From: a virus
Direction: 5' to 3' (one strand)
Virus record (IMG/VR): IMGVR_UViG_3300013103_000004
Location: 1-37,251 of that record
Length of the DNA stretch: 37,251 nt
The translations under genes and the position numbers were made by a program. The notes below the pieces were generated by a model that was not told the origin of the DNA, did not search any database, and saw only the letters and a program-made list of their open reading frames with translations. Positions 31,232 to 36,969 of the stretch are shown here, piece after piece. The stretch's first letter is position 1. Each line of letters starts with the position of its first letter.

Positions 31232-31990
31232 TTAATGGTTCAACAGACTTCCTATGTAATCCACATCTTCCCCTTGTGGATTTTTTCTCCTGAATAATAT
31301 AGTTGGGGTCATTTTATCTTTCCAAAACTTATTTGAGGGTATGTTTCTAATTGCTATCTCTATGTCTGGTATTTCGTATGTTTGTAACCAGTATTCTAGT
31401 CCTTTTAGTATTGCCTTTATGGATTTGTATTTTGTTTTCATTACCTTGTTAAACAAATCAACATAAATTTTAGCTAACTCCTCTAGGGTGTATTTTTTAT
31501 GAGTTGAAGAACTTATGTATGTATTATCTTTAACACTCTTAACACTCTCTAATACATTCTTGTTAGTTGTCCCTTTATTGTGCCTCCATTGTGCCTTTAT
31601 TGTGCCTTTATTGTCCATTCCATTGTCCATTTTGACTATGTCGTCATACCCTTTTACCGTAATTATCAAGCCAAACGGCATTGCTTTAATGTCCATTCCA
31701 TTGTACCATTTTTGCAGTATTTCTATAGAACGGCGGACTTTCTTGCGTCCTATTTTTAATTCTTTGGCAATTTTTGATACTTTTAGAACACATTGACCTC
31801 TGTTTAACTCGATAGAATAATCTCTGTTAGCGTGTACAAATCTAAGTAGTTTTTTCTTGTTTTGGCATAGACTCAATATCTCTCGAAATAAAGACCTTTC
31901 TAAAAATGTTAGATTTTCATCATTGTTTAGGTCTGTCGGGGTCGGCTGTCTCCAGCAGTTTGGGTTTTTCATATTCAGATTCAAAATCAT
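31232..31990 (-). CDS. Replication initiator-like protein (DnaD/replisome-organiser type)
   Basis: Residues ~25-110 form a winged helix (LTFLERSLFREILSLCQ ... VLKVSKIAKELKIGRKKVRR), as in phage replication organisers. A charged linker (105-165) is followed by a DnaD-like helical C-terminus (KYTLEELAKIYVDLFNKVM). The linker DNA (31566-31632) carries six direct repeats of an 11-12-bp unit, as lambda O carries its origin. No polymerase or primase is encoded, so it would recruit the host replisome. Translation could start at 31990 or at the ATG at 31972. Family placement is moderate. Confidence 0.6.
   Translation of the reverse strand: MILNLNMKNPNCWRQPTPTDLNNDENLTFLERSLFREILSLCQNKKKLLRFVHANRDYSIELNRGQCVLKVSKIAKELKIGRKKVRRSIEILQKWYNGMDIKAMPFGLIITVKGYDDIVKMDNGMDNKGTIKAQWRHNKGTTNKNVLESVKSVKDNTYISSSTHKKYTLEELAKIYVDLFNKVMKTKYKSIKAILKGLEYWLQTYEIPDIEIAIRNIPSNKFWKDKMTPTILFRRKNPQGEDVDYIGSLLNH
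31566..31632. repeat. Iteron-like array (candidate replication origin)
   Basis: Six consecutive copies of (A/G)TTGTSC(C/A)TYY start at 31566, 31577, 31588, 31599, 31610 and 31622, i.e. spaced 11,11,11,11,12. A further ATTGTACCATT lies at 31700. The period is about one helical turn and not a multiple of three, so it cannot reflect a peptide repeat. AT-rich DNA flanks it at 31510-31560, as in iteron origins. Confidence 0.65.
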
Positions 31991-32189
31991 TAACTATGTG
32001 TTTCAAGTCAGAAATTAGCCCAAGATAAAAAGCGTGAACCTCCTTGATTTCACTTCTGGGCAACGAATGAAATGGAGAAAAGGCTTTGTTAATTTGTGAG
32101 TAAGAAAAAGATATCTGTGCAACTCTCTGTAGGTATTTTCTGATGGAAAGCGTATCTGTGTAGTATTGAGTTTTCGACTTCATATTCAT
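31920..32189 (-). CDS. Hypothetical protein, first gene of the leftward block (89 aa)
   Basis: Not recognised. Helical protein (TLSIRKYLQRVAQISFSYSQ ... FYLGLISDLKHIVNDFESEY). Two starts are possible, 32189 or 32183. Overlaps the initiator gene by 71 bases, an unusually long overlap that suggests coupled expression. Confidence 0.6.
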   Translation of the reverse strand: MNMKSKTQYYTDTLSIRKYLQRVAQISFSYSQINKAFSPFHSLPRSEIKEVHAFYLGLISDLKHIVNDFESEYEKPKLLETADPDRPKQ

Positions 32190-32262
32190 ATTTTATTAGT
32201 AACTAAACTAACAATATACTATTCAACTTAGAAAGTAAATTAGTAAAAACTATATCAACTTT

Positions 32263-32276
32263 ACTTCTTTTAAGAC
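32263..32276 (+). repeat. Inverted repeat arm, left
   Basis: ACTTCTTTTAAGAC; its exact reverse complement lies at 32388-32401. The arm lies upstream of both leftward promoter candidates. A pair of 14-bp inverted sites 111 bp apart is suited to looping by a dimeric regulator. Confidence 0.7.
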
Positions 32277-32387
32277 CTATTATTTATCTCTGGCGTCAAT
32301 CTAACTTAAGCAGTAAGTATTAAGAAAACTAAGGAAATACGGAAAAACTACTCGAAAACAAATCCCACATAAGTTTTAGGTTTTGTA

Positions 32388-32401
32388 GTCTTAAAAGAAG
32401 T
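32388..32401 (-). repeat. Inverted repeat arm, right
   Basis: Exact reverse complement of 32263-32276. It ends 11 bp upstream of the -35 of the rightward promoter at 32413, the usual position for an activator site. Confidence 0.7.
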
Positions 32402-32412
32402 TAAAAAATCGA

Positions 32413-32441
32413 TTTGCATTATCTTTAATCTATGATATAAT
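32413..32441 (+). promoter_or_regulatory. Rightward promoter of the short hairpin RNA
   Basis: TTTGCA (32413-32418), 17-bp spacer, TATAAT (32436-32441) with TGA extension. Expected start near 32448. It points at the hairpin terminator ending at 32511. Confidence 0.65.
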
Positions 32442-32447
32442 CAATTA

Positions 32448-32513
32448 CCACTGCACAAGTGAGAAAACACCTCGGAAATATACTTCCCGTTAGTTAATCC
32501 CGGGGTGTTTTTA
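32448..32513 (+). ncRNA. Putative ~65-nt hairpin RNA with intrinsic terminator
   Basis: AAAACACCTCGG (32464-32475) pairs with CCGGGGTGTTTT (32500-32511) over 12 bp with one G.U, enclosing a 24-nt loop and ending in a T-run. A CACT/AGTG mini-hairpin precedes it. The unit sits directly before the promoter of the HTH gene, so it is either a free small RNA or an attenuated early leader. Confidence 0.55.
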
Positions 32514-32524
32514 GTTTACAGATA

Positions 32525-32533
32525 TGTTATAAT
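32525..32533 (+). promoter_or_regulatory. Extended -10 giving a leaderless HTH gene
   Basis: TGT-TATAAT; the ATG of the HTH gene follows after only five bases (AGATT). The -35 position is occupied by the terminator stem of the preceding hairpin RNA, so this box probably works through the TG extension. Confidence 0.6.
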
Positions 32534-32538
32534 AGATT

Positions 32539-32682
32539 ATGAAGACAAAGTTTTCGTATAAGAAGTTTGCCGAGATAAAGAGTTTAATTGAATTGGGTGT
32601 CCCGATTGCCAAGATAGCAAGAAAGTTCAAAATCACCCGACAAACCATTCACCACTGGCTTAATACTAAATCAACTACTTGA
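32539..32682 (+). CDS. 47-residue helix-turn-helix protein
   Basis: Almost the entire protein is one HTH: FAEIKSLIELGVPIAKIARK then FKITRQTIHHWLN, with the resolvase/Hin-type pattern G-(V)-PIAKIARKF-ITRQTIHHWL. It is the first gene of the rightward operon, predicted leaderless, and its stop overlaps the -35 of the next promoter. It is a strong candidate for the regulator of the surrounding promoters, probably as a dimer. Confidence 0.75.
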   Translation: MKTKFSYKKFAEIKSLIELGVPIAKIARKFKITRQTIHHWLNTKSTT

Positions 32683-32707
32683 CAGATTAGTAAAGATAGT
32701 TTATAAT
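32676..32707 (+). promoter_or_regulatory. Consensus early promoter, copy 1
   Basis: Perfect TTGACA (32679-32684), 17-bp spacer, perfect TATAAT (32702-32707). The 24 bases 32676-32699, covering -35 and most of the spacer, recur exactly at 34735-34758. Start expected near 32714. The transcript has AGTTG/CAACT/AGTTG elements (32714-32745) that can form alternative hairpins. Confidence 0.85.
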
Positions 32708-32758
32708 CAAATCAGTTGAGGCAACAACAACTATAAATGAAGAGTTGAAAAGCAGAAA

Positions 32759-32812
32759 ATGCAGGTGGACACGCAATTAAAAATTAAACTAAAACCAATA
32801 TGGTTAAAATGA
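32759..32812 (+). CDS. Possible 17-residue leader peptide
   Basis: MQVDTQLKIKLKPIWLK, whose TGA overlaps the ATG of the next gene (ATGA). There is no clear Shine-Dalgarno. The exact coupling overlap is the only support; it may be coincidental. Confidence 0.3.
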   Translation: MQVDTQLKIKLKPIWLK

Positions 32813-32970
32813 AAAAGAAACTTGAATGGATAAAAAGGATATACGAAGTATACTTTATTATCTTGGTTACTGGTATGCTCAATCTACTTAGTGTAGGAGA
32901 CTTTGGTTTTGGGGAGCTCTTCGCAATAACAATGATGGCGCTTGCCGTTTACTATATGGAAAAAGTTTAA
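32809..32970 (+). CDS. Small two-helix membrane protein (53 aa)
   Basis: Two hydrophobic segments, IYEVYFIILVTGMLNLL (~11-27) and ELFAITMMALAVYYM (~36-50), with a basic N-terminus (KKKLEW). Unrecognised; early membrane proteins may alter host envelope or exclude other phages. Confidence 0.6.
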   Translation: MKKKLEWIKRIYEVYFIILVTGMLNLLSVGDFGFGELFAITMMALAVYYMEKV

Positions 32971-32972
32971 AA

Positions 32973-33113
32973 ATGAAAAACCTCCAAAAATACAAAGACC
33001 CAAAAACCAAAGAGGAAAGGAAGAGATACAACCAAGAGTTATACGAAGAGTTGAGAGAAGAAGCCATATTAGAACAGTCCCACGCTTATGATAGTTTAGT
33101 AAACGACCAATGA
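32973..33113 (+). CDS. Small charged helical protein (46 aa)
   Basis: Begins MKNLQKYKDPKTKEERKRYN, followed by LYEELREEAILEQ. Highly charged, probably one long helix. It overlaps the next gene by 4 bases. Function unknown. Confidence 0.55.
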   Translation: MKNLQKYKDPKTKEERKRYNQELYEELREEAILEQSHAYDSLVNDQ

Positions 33114-33271
33114 ATTACAAAAAGATAGCCAAAACACTATCCGGCATTTTAGACCCCGATATAAGGCAAGACTCAATAGAAAAAGCATTAGAGCGAGCCT
33201 ATTTAACAGGTAAAAGCGACGAGGCTTTAGAAAGATTGAAATTACTAATTAAAAAAGATTTTACTAATTAA
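33110..33271 (+). CDS. Small helical protein (53 aa)
   Basis: Begins MNYKKIAKTLSGILDPDIRQ, with ALERAYLTGKSDEALERL after it. ATGA-coupled start. Its last codons come from a 17-bp tandem repeat (TTACTAATTAAAAAAGA twice, 33242-33277) that also forms the upstream region of the next gene. Confidence 0.55.
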   Translation: MNYKKIAKTLSGILDPDIRQDSIEKALERAYLTGKSDEALERLKLLIKKDFTN

Positions 33272-33279
33272 AAAAGACT

Positions 33280-33774
33280 ATGAATAAAAAATTCGTTATA
33301 AGCATTCAAGGTAAACAATTCGTAAAGTTTGAAGGACTATTAGATGCCTTTCATAATAATGGTGGAACTTCTATCAAAACTTATGAATTGAAATCCAGCA
33401 CCCCAGAACGACCTATTTTTAAGGCTATTGTAAAAGGTAAAAAAGGAACATTCACTGGACACGGAGACGCCGAAAATACAAATGTTAATAAAATGATAGC
33501 CCCCCATAAATACAGAATGGCGGAAACAAGAGCTATCGCAAGAGCCTTAAGGTGGTATTTGAATATCGGAATGTGTGCGGTAGAAGAGGTGGCTAAACCT
33601 GTCCCGCAGACTAAAGTTGTAGACTTGCCCGAGAAATACGTCAAGCAGTTAAATGCAGTTTCGGATTTATTGACCTTAAATACTTTAGCCAAGAAAATCC
33701 AAACCGAAACTAAGCATAAATACCAAAAATCCTTATTAAATATCTACAATCAAAGAAAGGAGGAACTTAAATGA
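33280..33774 (+). CDS. Putative single-strand annealing / ssDNA-binding recombination protein
   Basis: The segment GHGDAENTNVNKMIAPHKYR then MAETRAIARALRWYLNIGMC (residues ~60-98) matches a motif of phage and bacterial proteins with Rad52/annealase-like roles. It is followed by 4-bp overlap with the YqaJ exonuclease gene, the standard pairing of exonuclease and annealing protein. Function therefore inferred mainly from motif plus neighbour. Starts in an AAAAGACT-ATG context. Confidence 0.6.
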   Translation: MNKKFVISIQGKQFVKFEGLLDAFHNNGGTSIKTYELKSSTPERPIFKAIVKGKKGTFTGHGDAENTNVNKMIAPHKYRMAETRAIARALRWYLNIGMCAVEEVAKPVPQTKVVDLPEKYVKQLNAVSDLLTLNTLAKKIQTETKHKYQKSLLNIYNQRKEELK

Positions 33775-34352
33775 AAATCTATACTTTCGAACAAGGCTCT
33801 GAAGAGTGGTTTTCTGCTAGATTAGCGAAATTCACCGCTAGCACAGCTCAGGCTATCGCAACCGCAGGAAAAGGATTAGAGACCCTAGTCTATAAAAAAC
33901 TTGCAGAGAAGCTAACTAATAAAGCCCCAGAGGCATATTCAAACGAGGATATCGAAAGAGGACACGAACTAGAGGCTATGGCACGAGACGCTTATGAATT
34001 AGAAACTGGAAATATCGTTGAACAAGTTGGGTTTTGTGAATTAAACGAATATGTCGGAGCCTCACCAGACGGATTAGTCAAAGACGGATTAGTAGAGATT
34101 AAATGTAAAAACGATGTTAATTTTATTAAAGAAAGACTAAGCGATGAAATTGAGTCGGCTCATAGGTGGCAAATGCAAATGCAAATGTATGTTACCGATA
34201 GAAAGTGGTGTGATTATGTGGTTTTTAATCCGAATTTTGAAAAGAGTTTAGTAATCAAAAGATTAAAGCGAGACGAAGAGGCTATCAAAAAAATAAAACT
34301 AGGTTTAGACAAAGGAATTAAAATGTTTAAGGATTTGTTAAAAAAACTATGA
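33771..34352 (+). CDS. YqaJ-type (lambda-exonuclease-like) recombination nuclease
   Basis: PD-(D/E)XK nuclease with RGHELEAMARDAYE (63-76), catalytic Asp100 (GASPDGLV) and Glu109-x-Lys111 (VEIKCK), then HRWQMQMQMYV. These are the YqaJ hallmarks. It resects dsDNA ends 5'-3' to feed annealing. GGAGG lies 8 nt upstream of the ATG. 193 residues is normal. Confidence 0.9.
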   Translation: MKIYTFEQGSEEWFSARLAKFTASTAQAIATAGKGLETLVYKKLAEKLTNKAPEAYSNEDIERGHELEAMARDAYELETGNIVEQVGFCELNEYVGASPDGLVKDGLVEIKCKNDVNFIKERLSDEIESAHRWQMQMQMYVTDRKWCDYVVFNPNFEKSLVIKRLKRDEEAIKKIKLGLDKGIKMFKDLLKKL

Positions 34353-34687
34353 AATCAGTAAAGGTAAACACTATCATTACAGGTATTAGAGCCAAAGTAG
34401 ACGGTTCGCTAGGTTTGACTATCTCAACTCCTGAATTAGACCCAAAACAAAAAGTCTTATTTATGGAATTACAAAACATAGAATGTGAGACTACCTTTAC
34501 TCCTAAAGGTGTCAAAGAGGAAGTGACTATTGAAGGCAAGACTGATACTAAAACTCCTAGCCAGCGTCTGCGGTCGGTCTTATTTATTCTTTGGAAACAA
34601 ACTAAAACAGACGAACTATTTGATACTTGGTATGCTAAAAAAATGGAAGGGTTTATTGATTGGGTCAAAAATAAGTTGAGTGTATGA
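34349..34687 (+). CDS. Hypothetical protein of the recombination operon (112 aa)
   Basis: Begins with a beta-rich part (VNTIITGIRAKVDGSLGLTI) and ends in helices (SQRLRSVLFILWKQTKTDEL). Proteins of this look often follow YqaJ in phages, but no function is known to me. TTAAAAAAACT-ATG start context; overlaps YqaJ by 4 bases. The terminator at 34687-34730 begins at its stop. Confidence 0.65.
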   Translation: MKSVKVNTIITGIRAKVDGSLGLTISTPELDPKQKVLFMELQNIECETTFTPKGVKEEVTIEGKTDTKTPSQRLRSVLFILWKQTKTDELFDTWYAKKMEGFIDWVKNKLSV

Positions 34688-34730
34688 AAGGGGAGAGGGT
34701 TGAGAGAGCAATATCAAAGCTCTTTCCTTT
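34687..34730 (+). terminator. Terminator after the recombination genes
   Basis: AAAGGGGAGAG (34687-34697) pairs with CTCTTTCCTTT (34720-34730) with two G.U pairs; an alternative compact stem uses GAGAGAGC/GCTCTTTC. It is followed by TTTTATAT. Separates the recombination genes from the next promoter 5 bp further on. Confidence 0.65.
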
Positions 34731-34734
34731 TATA

Positions 34735-34766
34735 TACTTGACAGATTAGTAAAGATAGAGTATAAT
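34735..34766 (+). promoter_or_regulatory. Consensus early promoter, copy 2 (leaderless)
   Basis: Perfect TTGACA (34738-34743), 17-bp spacer, perfect TATAAT (34761-34766). Shares 24 identical bases with copy 1. The ATG of the transglycosylase follows six bases after the -10, so the transcript should start at the start codon. Confidence 0.85.
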
Positions 34767-34772
34767 GAAATT

Positions 34773-35237
34773 ATGAAAAAAGAAACCTCCGAAACCGTTG
34801 AATACTTAATCTCCTTTATAATCGCAATAATGCTAGCATTCTTTCCAATGGGAATGTTTAACCGACATTTAGCTAAAGAACAGAAAACTCCGACAGTAAC
34901 CCCAACTACAATTCCAACTCCTACCTTAACTCCTTGTAACGAACCTATGTGTTATATAAGAAGAAAAGGTCAGTTGTTGGGATATGACGATTATACTATT
35001 ACCAAGTTTATAGAATTGGCTAAGGTTGAGAGTAGTCTTAATTCCAAAGCTAAGAACCCCAATTCTACCGCTAAAGGACTTTACCAATTTATTGATTCAA
35101 CCTTTGCTCTTTACTGTAAGGGCAATGTATTTAACTACAAAGACAATGTAAACTGCTTTTACTCTATTCTCGAAAGAGAGGGCTATCCTAGAGGCCTAAG
35201 ACACTGGAAAGTAAGTCTAGAGAAAGCAGGACTATAA
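34773..35237 (+). CDS. Membrane-anchored lytic transglycosylase
   Basis: N-terminal membrane segment (residues 11-28, YLISFIIAIMLAFFPMG), a Pro/Thr-rich spacer (39-55), then a small lysozyme-like SLT domain: catalytic Glu86 in KVESSLN and the GLYQF motif (102-106). It would cleave glycan strands from the outer face of the membrane. It is expressed from the early promoter, far from the late lysis cassette, so a role other than final lysis is likely: wall remodelling, entry block or lysis timing. Only ~95 residues of domain; minimal size. Confidence 0.8.
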   Translation: MKKETSETVEYLISFIIAIMLAFFPMGMFNRHLAKEQKTPTVTPTTIPTPTLTPCNEPMCYIRRKGQLLGYDDYTITKFIELAKVESSLNSKAKNPNSTAKGLYQFIDSTFALYCKGNVFNYKDNVNCFYSILEREGYPRGLRHWKVSLEKAGL

Positions 35238-35243
35238 TGCCAA

Positions 35244-35282
35244 TGGTGGGCTTCTGGGAGGTTGACCCACCAAAGGCAACCT
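35244..35282 (+). promoter_or_regulatory. Candidate RNA pseudoknot (or 18-residue peptide) before 35302
   Basis: Stem 1: TGGTGGG (35244-35250) with CCCACCA (35266-35272), 7 bp. Stem 2: AGGTTG (35259-35264, inside the stem-1 loop) with CAACCT (35277-35282), 6 bp. Together they form an H-type pseudoknot with linkers of 8, 1 and 4 nt. The same bases encode an 18-residue frame, MPMVGFWEVDPPKATFKN (35237-35293), overlapping the previous stop by one base. Either reading is possible. Confidence 0.45.
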
Positions 35283-35301
35283 TTAAAAATTAAAATAAAC
35301 T

Positions 35302-35523
35302 ATGAATAATGAACGAGACAACTTAATCATCTATTTTTGGATATTAGTCATTTTTTGCGTTGTTGGTTTTATGGTGATTCAAAGTGGAACAGACACTCAA
35401 CGAATCAGATGTAGGACTTATTGCTCCGAAATTGGTGGTGAGTTTAAGCATTTTACATACGGAAACAGATCACCAGACCAATGTATTTGTAAGGTTAATG
35501 GTGAAATTAAAAATTTATATTAA
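35302..35523 (+). CDS. Small Cys-rich membrane-anchored protein (73 aa)
   Basis: Membrane segment at ~8-26 (LIIYFWILVIFCVVGFMVI) and an external part with four Cys (CRTYCSEIGG, QCICKVNG), which could form two disulfides. Starts in an AAATAAACT-ATG context after the putative pseudoknot. It may work with the neighbouring transglycosylase at the cell surface. Confidence 0.65.
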   Translation: MNNERDNLIIYFWILVIFCVVGFMVIQSGTDTQRIRCRTYCSEIGGEFKHFTYGNRSPDQCICKVNGEIKNLY

Positions 35524-35530
35524 AACTATT

Positions 35531-36034
35531 ATGAAAATAACCATAGACGGTAAAACAATAGAAGTTAACAAGGAAGCCTCTGAGGAGGTGAAGTCTTTGG
35601 TGAAAAAGATTGAAAAGATTATAAAACCTAAAAGGTGGAGGGCTAAAGAGGGTGAAACTTATTGTTTTTTTGATGGGAAATGGGACGTTTATGAAGCTAC
35701 CGACTTTGGAGAAAAACAAGGTGATTATCTCTATTCGATTGGTAACTACTTCCAAACCAAAGAACAAGCTGAAAAAACTCGTGATAGACAGCTAGCCTTA
35801 ATGAGGGTTAAGGACTGGGCAATGGAAAATTGTCCATTCGAACCTAATTGGGATGATGATGACGAAGGTAAACACCTTATTTATCGTAACTTTATTTCAC
35901 ATAGTTTTGAGATAACCCAAACTAATATGCACCTCCAAACTGAACTTCCTTATTTCAAATCAGAAAAAGACGCCAAAAGGTGTATTAAAGAGAACATATC
36001 GGATTTGAAGTTAATTTTTAATATAGAAAAATGA
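35531..36034 (+). CDS. Hypothetical early protein with phage-common WRAKEGE motif (167 aa)
   Basis: The ATG at 35531 is chosen over an upstream frame opening within the preceding gene. Contains a coiled stretch (EASEEVKSLVKKIEKIIK), then WRAKEGETYCFFDGKWDVYE and YLYSIGNYFQTKEQAEKT, a pattern common in phage early proteins of unknown role. Overlaps the next gene by 4 bases. Confidence 0.7.
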   Translation: MKITIDGKTIEVNKEASEEVKSLVKKIEKIIKPKRWRAKEGETYCFFDGKWDVYEATDFGEKQGDYLYSIGNYFQTKEQAEKTRDRQLALMRVKDWAMENCPFEPNWDDDDEGKHLIYRNFISHSFEITQTNMHLQTELPYFKSEKDAKRCIKENISDLKLIFNIEK

Positions 36035-36678
36035 AAACACTTAAAATAACATCTAGAGATGTAGAAGATACTAATTATTCTTGGAAAAAATACATTGGTA
36101 AAACCGATGTATCAGATTATGACGGAAATATAGAAATAGATGAGAATTTGGGATGTGTGCGATTTAGTGGAGATGTAAAAGCTAGTGGATATATATTAGC
36201 TAAGGAAGGGAGTGGAATTAAAGCAAGGCTTGGAATTAAGGCAGGGCTGGGAATTAAGGTGGGGCTGGGAATTGAGACAGGGTGGGGAATTAAGGCAGGG
36301 CTGGGAATTGAGACAGGGTATGGAATTAAGGCAGGGTATGGAATTAAGACAAAGAGTGGAATTAAGGCAGGATGGGGAATTGAGGCAAGGGATGGAATTG
36401 TGGCAGAGGATGGAATTGTGGCGGGGGGGGGAATTAAGGCAGGGCTGGGAATTAGGGCAGGGTATGGAATTAGTTGTAAACTGGAACTTGATATTGGTTT
36501 AAGAATATTTGCTGGTTTGTGTTTGTGGAGAAAACCAACAGAAGATGAAATGAAAATAATTTGTGGAAAATTAGTAAACGGTGAAGTTTGTTACGGAAAA
36601 CTTATAGAAACGCGGGGACATAAAGAGAAAGTTAAGGAGGTGGTTATAGATGGAGTTACTTATGTACCCCAAAATTAA
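36031..36678 (+). CDS. Hexapeptide-repeat beta-solenoid protein (215 aa)
   Basis: Residues 61-150 are 15 tandem hexapeptides of the form xGI(K/E)(A/T)G, e.g. LGIKAG, WGIKAG, YGIKAG. Such short-period repeats are expected to form a beta-helix. The N-terminal 60 residues and the C-terminal 65 (KPTEDEMKIICGKLVNGEVC) are non-repetitive caps. The function is unknown; solenoids of this sort can mimic DNA or act as binding scaffolds. Confidence 0.75.
   Translation: MKTLKITSRDVEDTNYSWKKYIGKTDVSDYDGNIEIDENLGCVRFSGDVKASGYILAKEGSGIKARLGIKAGLGIKVGLGIETGWGIKAGLGIETGYGIKAGYGIKTKSGIKAGWGIEARDGIVAEDGIVAGGGIKAGLGIRAGYGISCKLELDIGLRIFAGLCLWRKPTEDEMKIICGKLVNGEVCYGKLIETRGHKEKVKEVVIDGVTYVPQN
36211..36480 (+). repeat. 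18-bp tandem repeat array (15 units)
   Basis: Degenerate 18-bp units around GGAATTAAGGCAGGGCTG encode the hexapeptides. A second frame is also open through the array, because repeat units lack stops in it, but its product (repeated WELRQG) is taken as a by-product. Arrays like this gain or lose units easily. Confidence 0.9.
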
Positions 36679-36697
36679 ATGTTAAAATAGGAGAAAA

Positions 36698-36940
36698 ATG
36701 AAAAAACTAATAAAAATGAAAATAACAGATAAGGTTGAAAAACTAAACAAGTATTGCGATGGTTCACTTATTATCACACATTATTTTAAGTGGCAGGTTG
36801 CTAGCTATCAACAAGGAACTTTATTTCACTCTGATGGTCATCTTTATACATCAAATGATGGTTTTTTGAAGGCTGATACTTTTGAAAAGGTGATTGAACT
36901 CGCCTACAAAGAAATGTTAAAAGACAAGAAAAAGTTATGA
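36698..36940 (+). CDS. Hypothetical early protein (80 aa)
   Basis: Beta-rich centre (GSLIITHYFKWQVASYQQG) and helical end (TFEKVIELAYKEMLKD). AGGAG precedes the ATG. Not recognised. Confidence 0.65.
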   Translation: MKKLIKMKITDKVEKLNKYCDGSLIITHYFKWQVASYQQGTLFHSDGHLYTSNDGFLKADTFEKVIELAYKEMLKDKKKL

Positions 36941-36969
36941 AGTTACAAATTAAATAAAAACGAGTGACA

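Larger units (their letters stand above)
32190..32538. other. Divergent control region between leftward and rightward transcription
   Basis: About 350 bases without a protein gene. It contains a weak leftward promoter candidate (TATATT at 32213-32218 with TTTACT 15 bp upstream, or TGATATAGT at 32249-32257), a 14-bp inverted repeat pair (32263-32276 and 32388-32401), a rightward promoter (32413-32441), a short hairpin RNA with terminator (32464-32511) and a second rightward extended -10 (32525-32533). It is the main regulatory hub. Confidence 0.7.

Noticed and set aside
32195-34753. ATTAGTAA 8-mers as a general operator
   Set aside because: The same A/T-rich word also occurs inside several coding regions (e.g. 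near 3722 and 36570), so frequency alone does not support it; only the longer 24-bp repeat is kept.
36212-36502. 96-codon frame giving repeated WELRQG
   Set aside because: It is the +1 shadow of the 18-bp repeat array; it has no start signal and no non-repeated domain.
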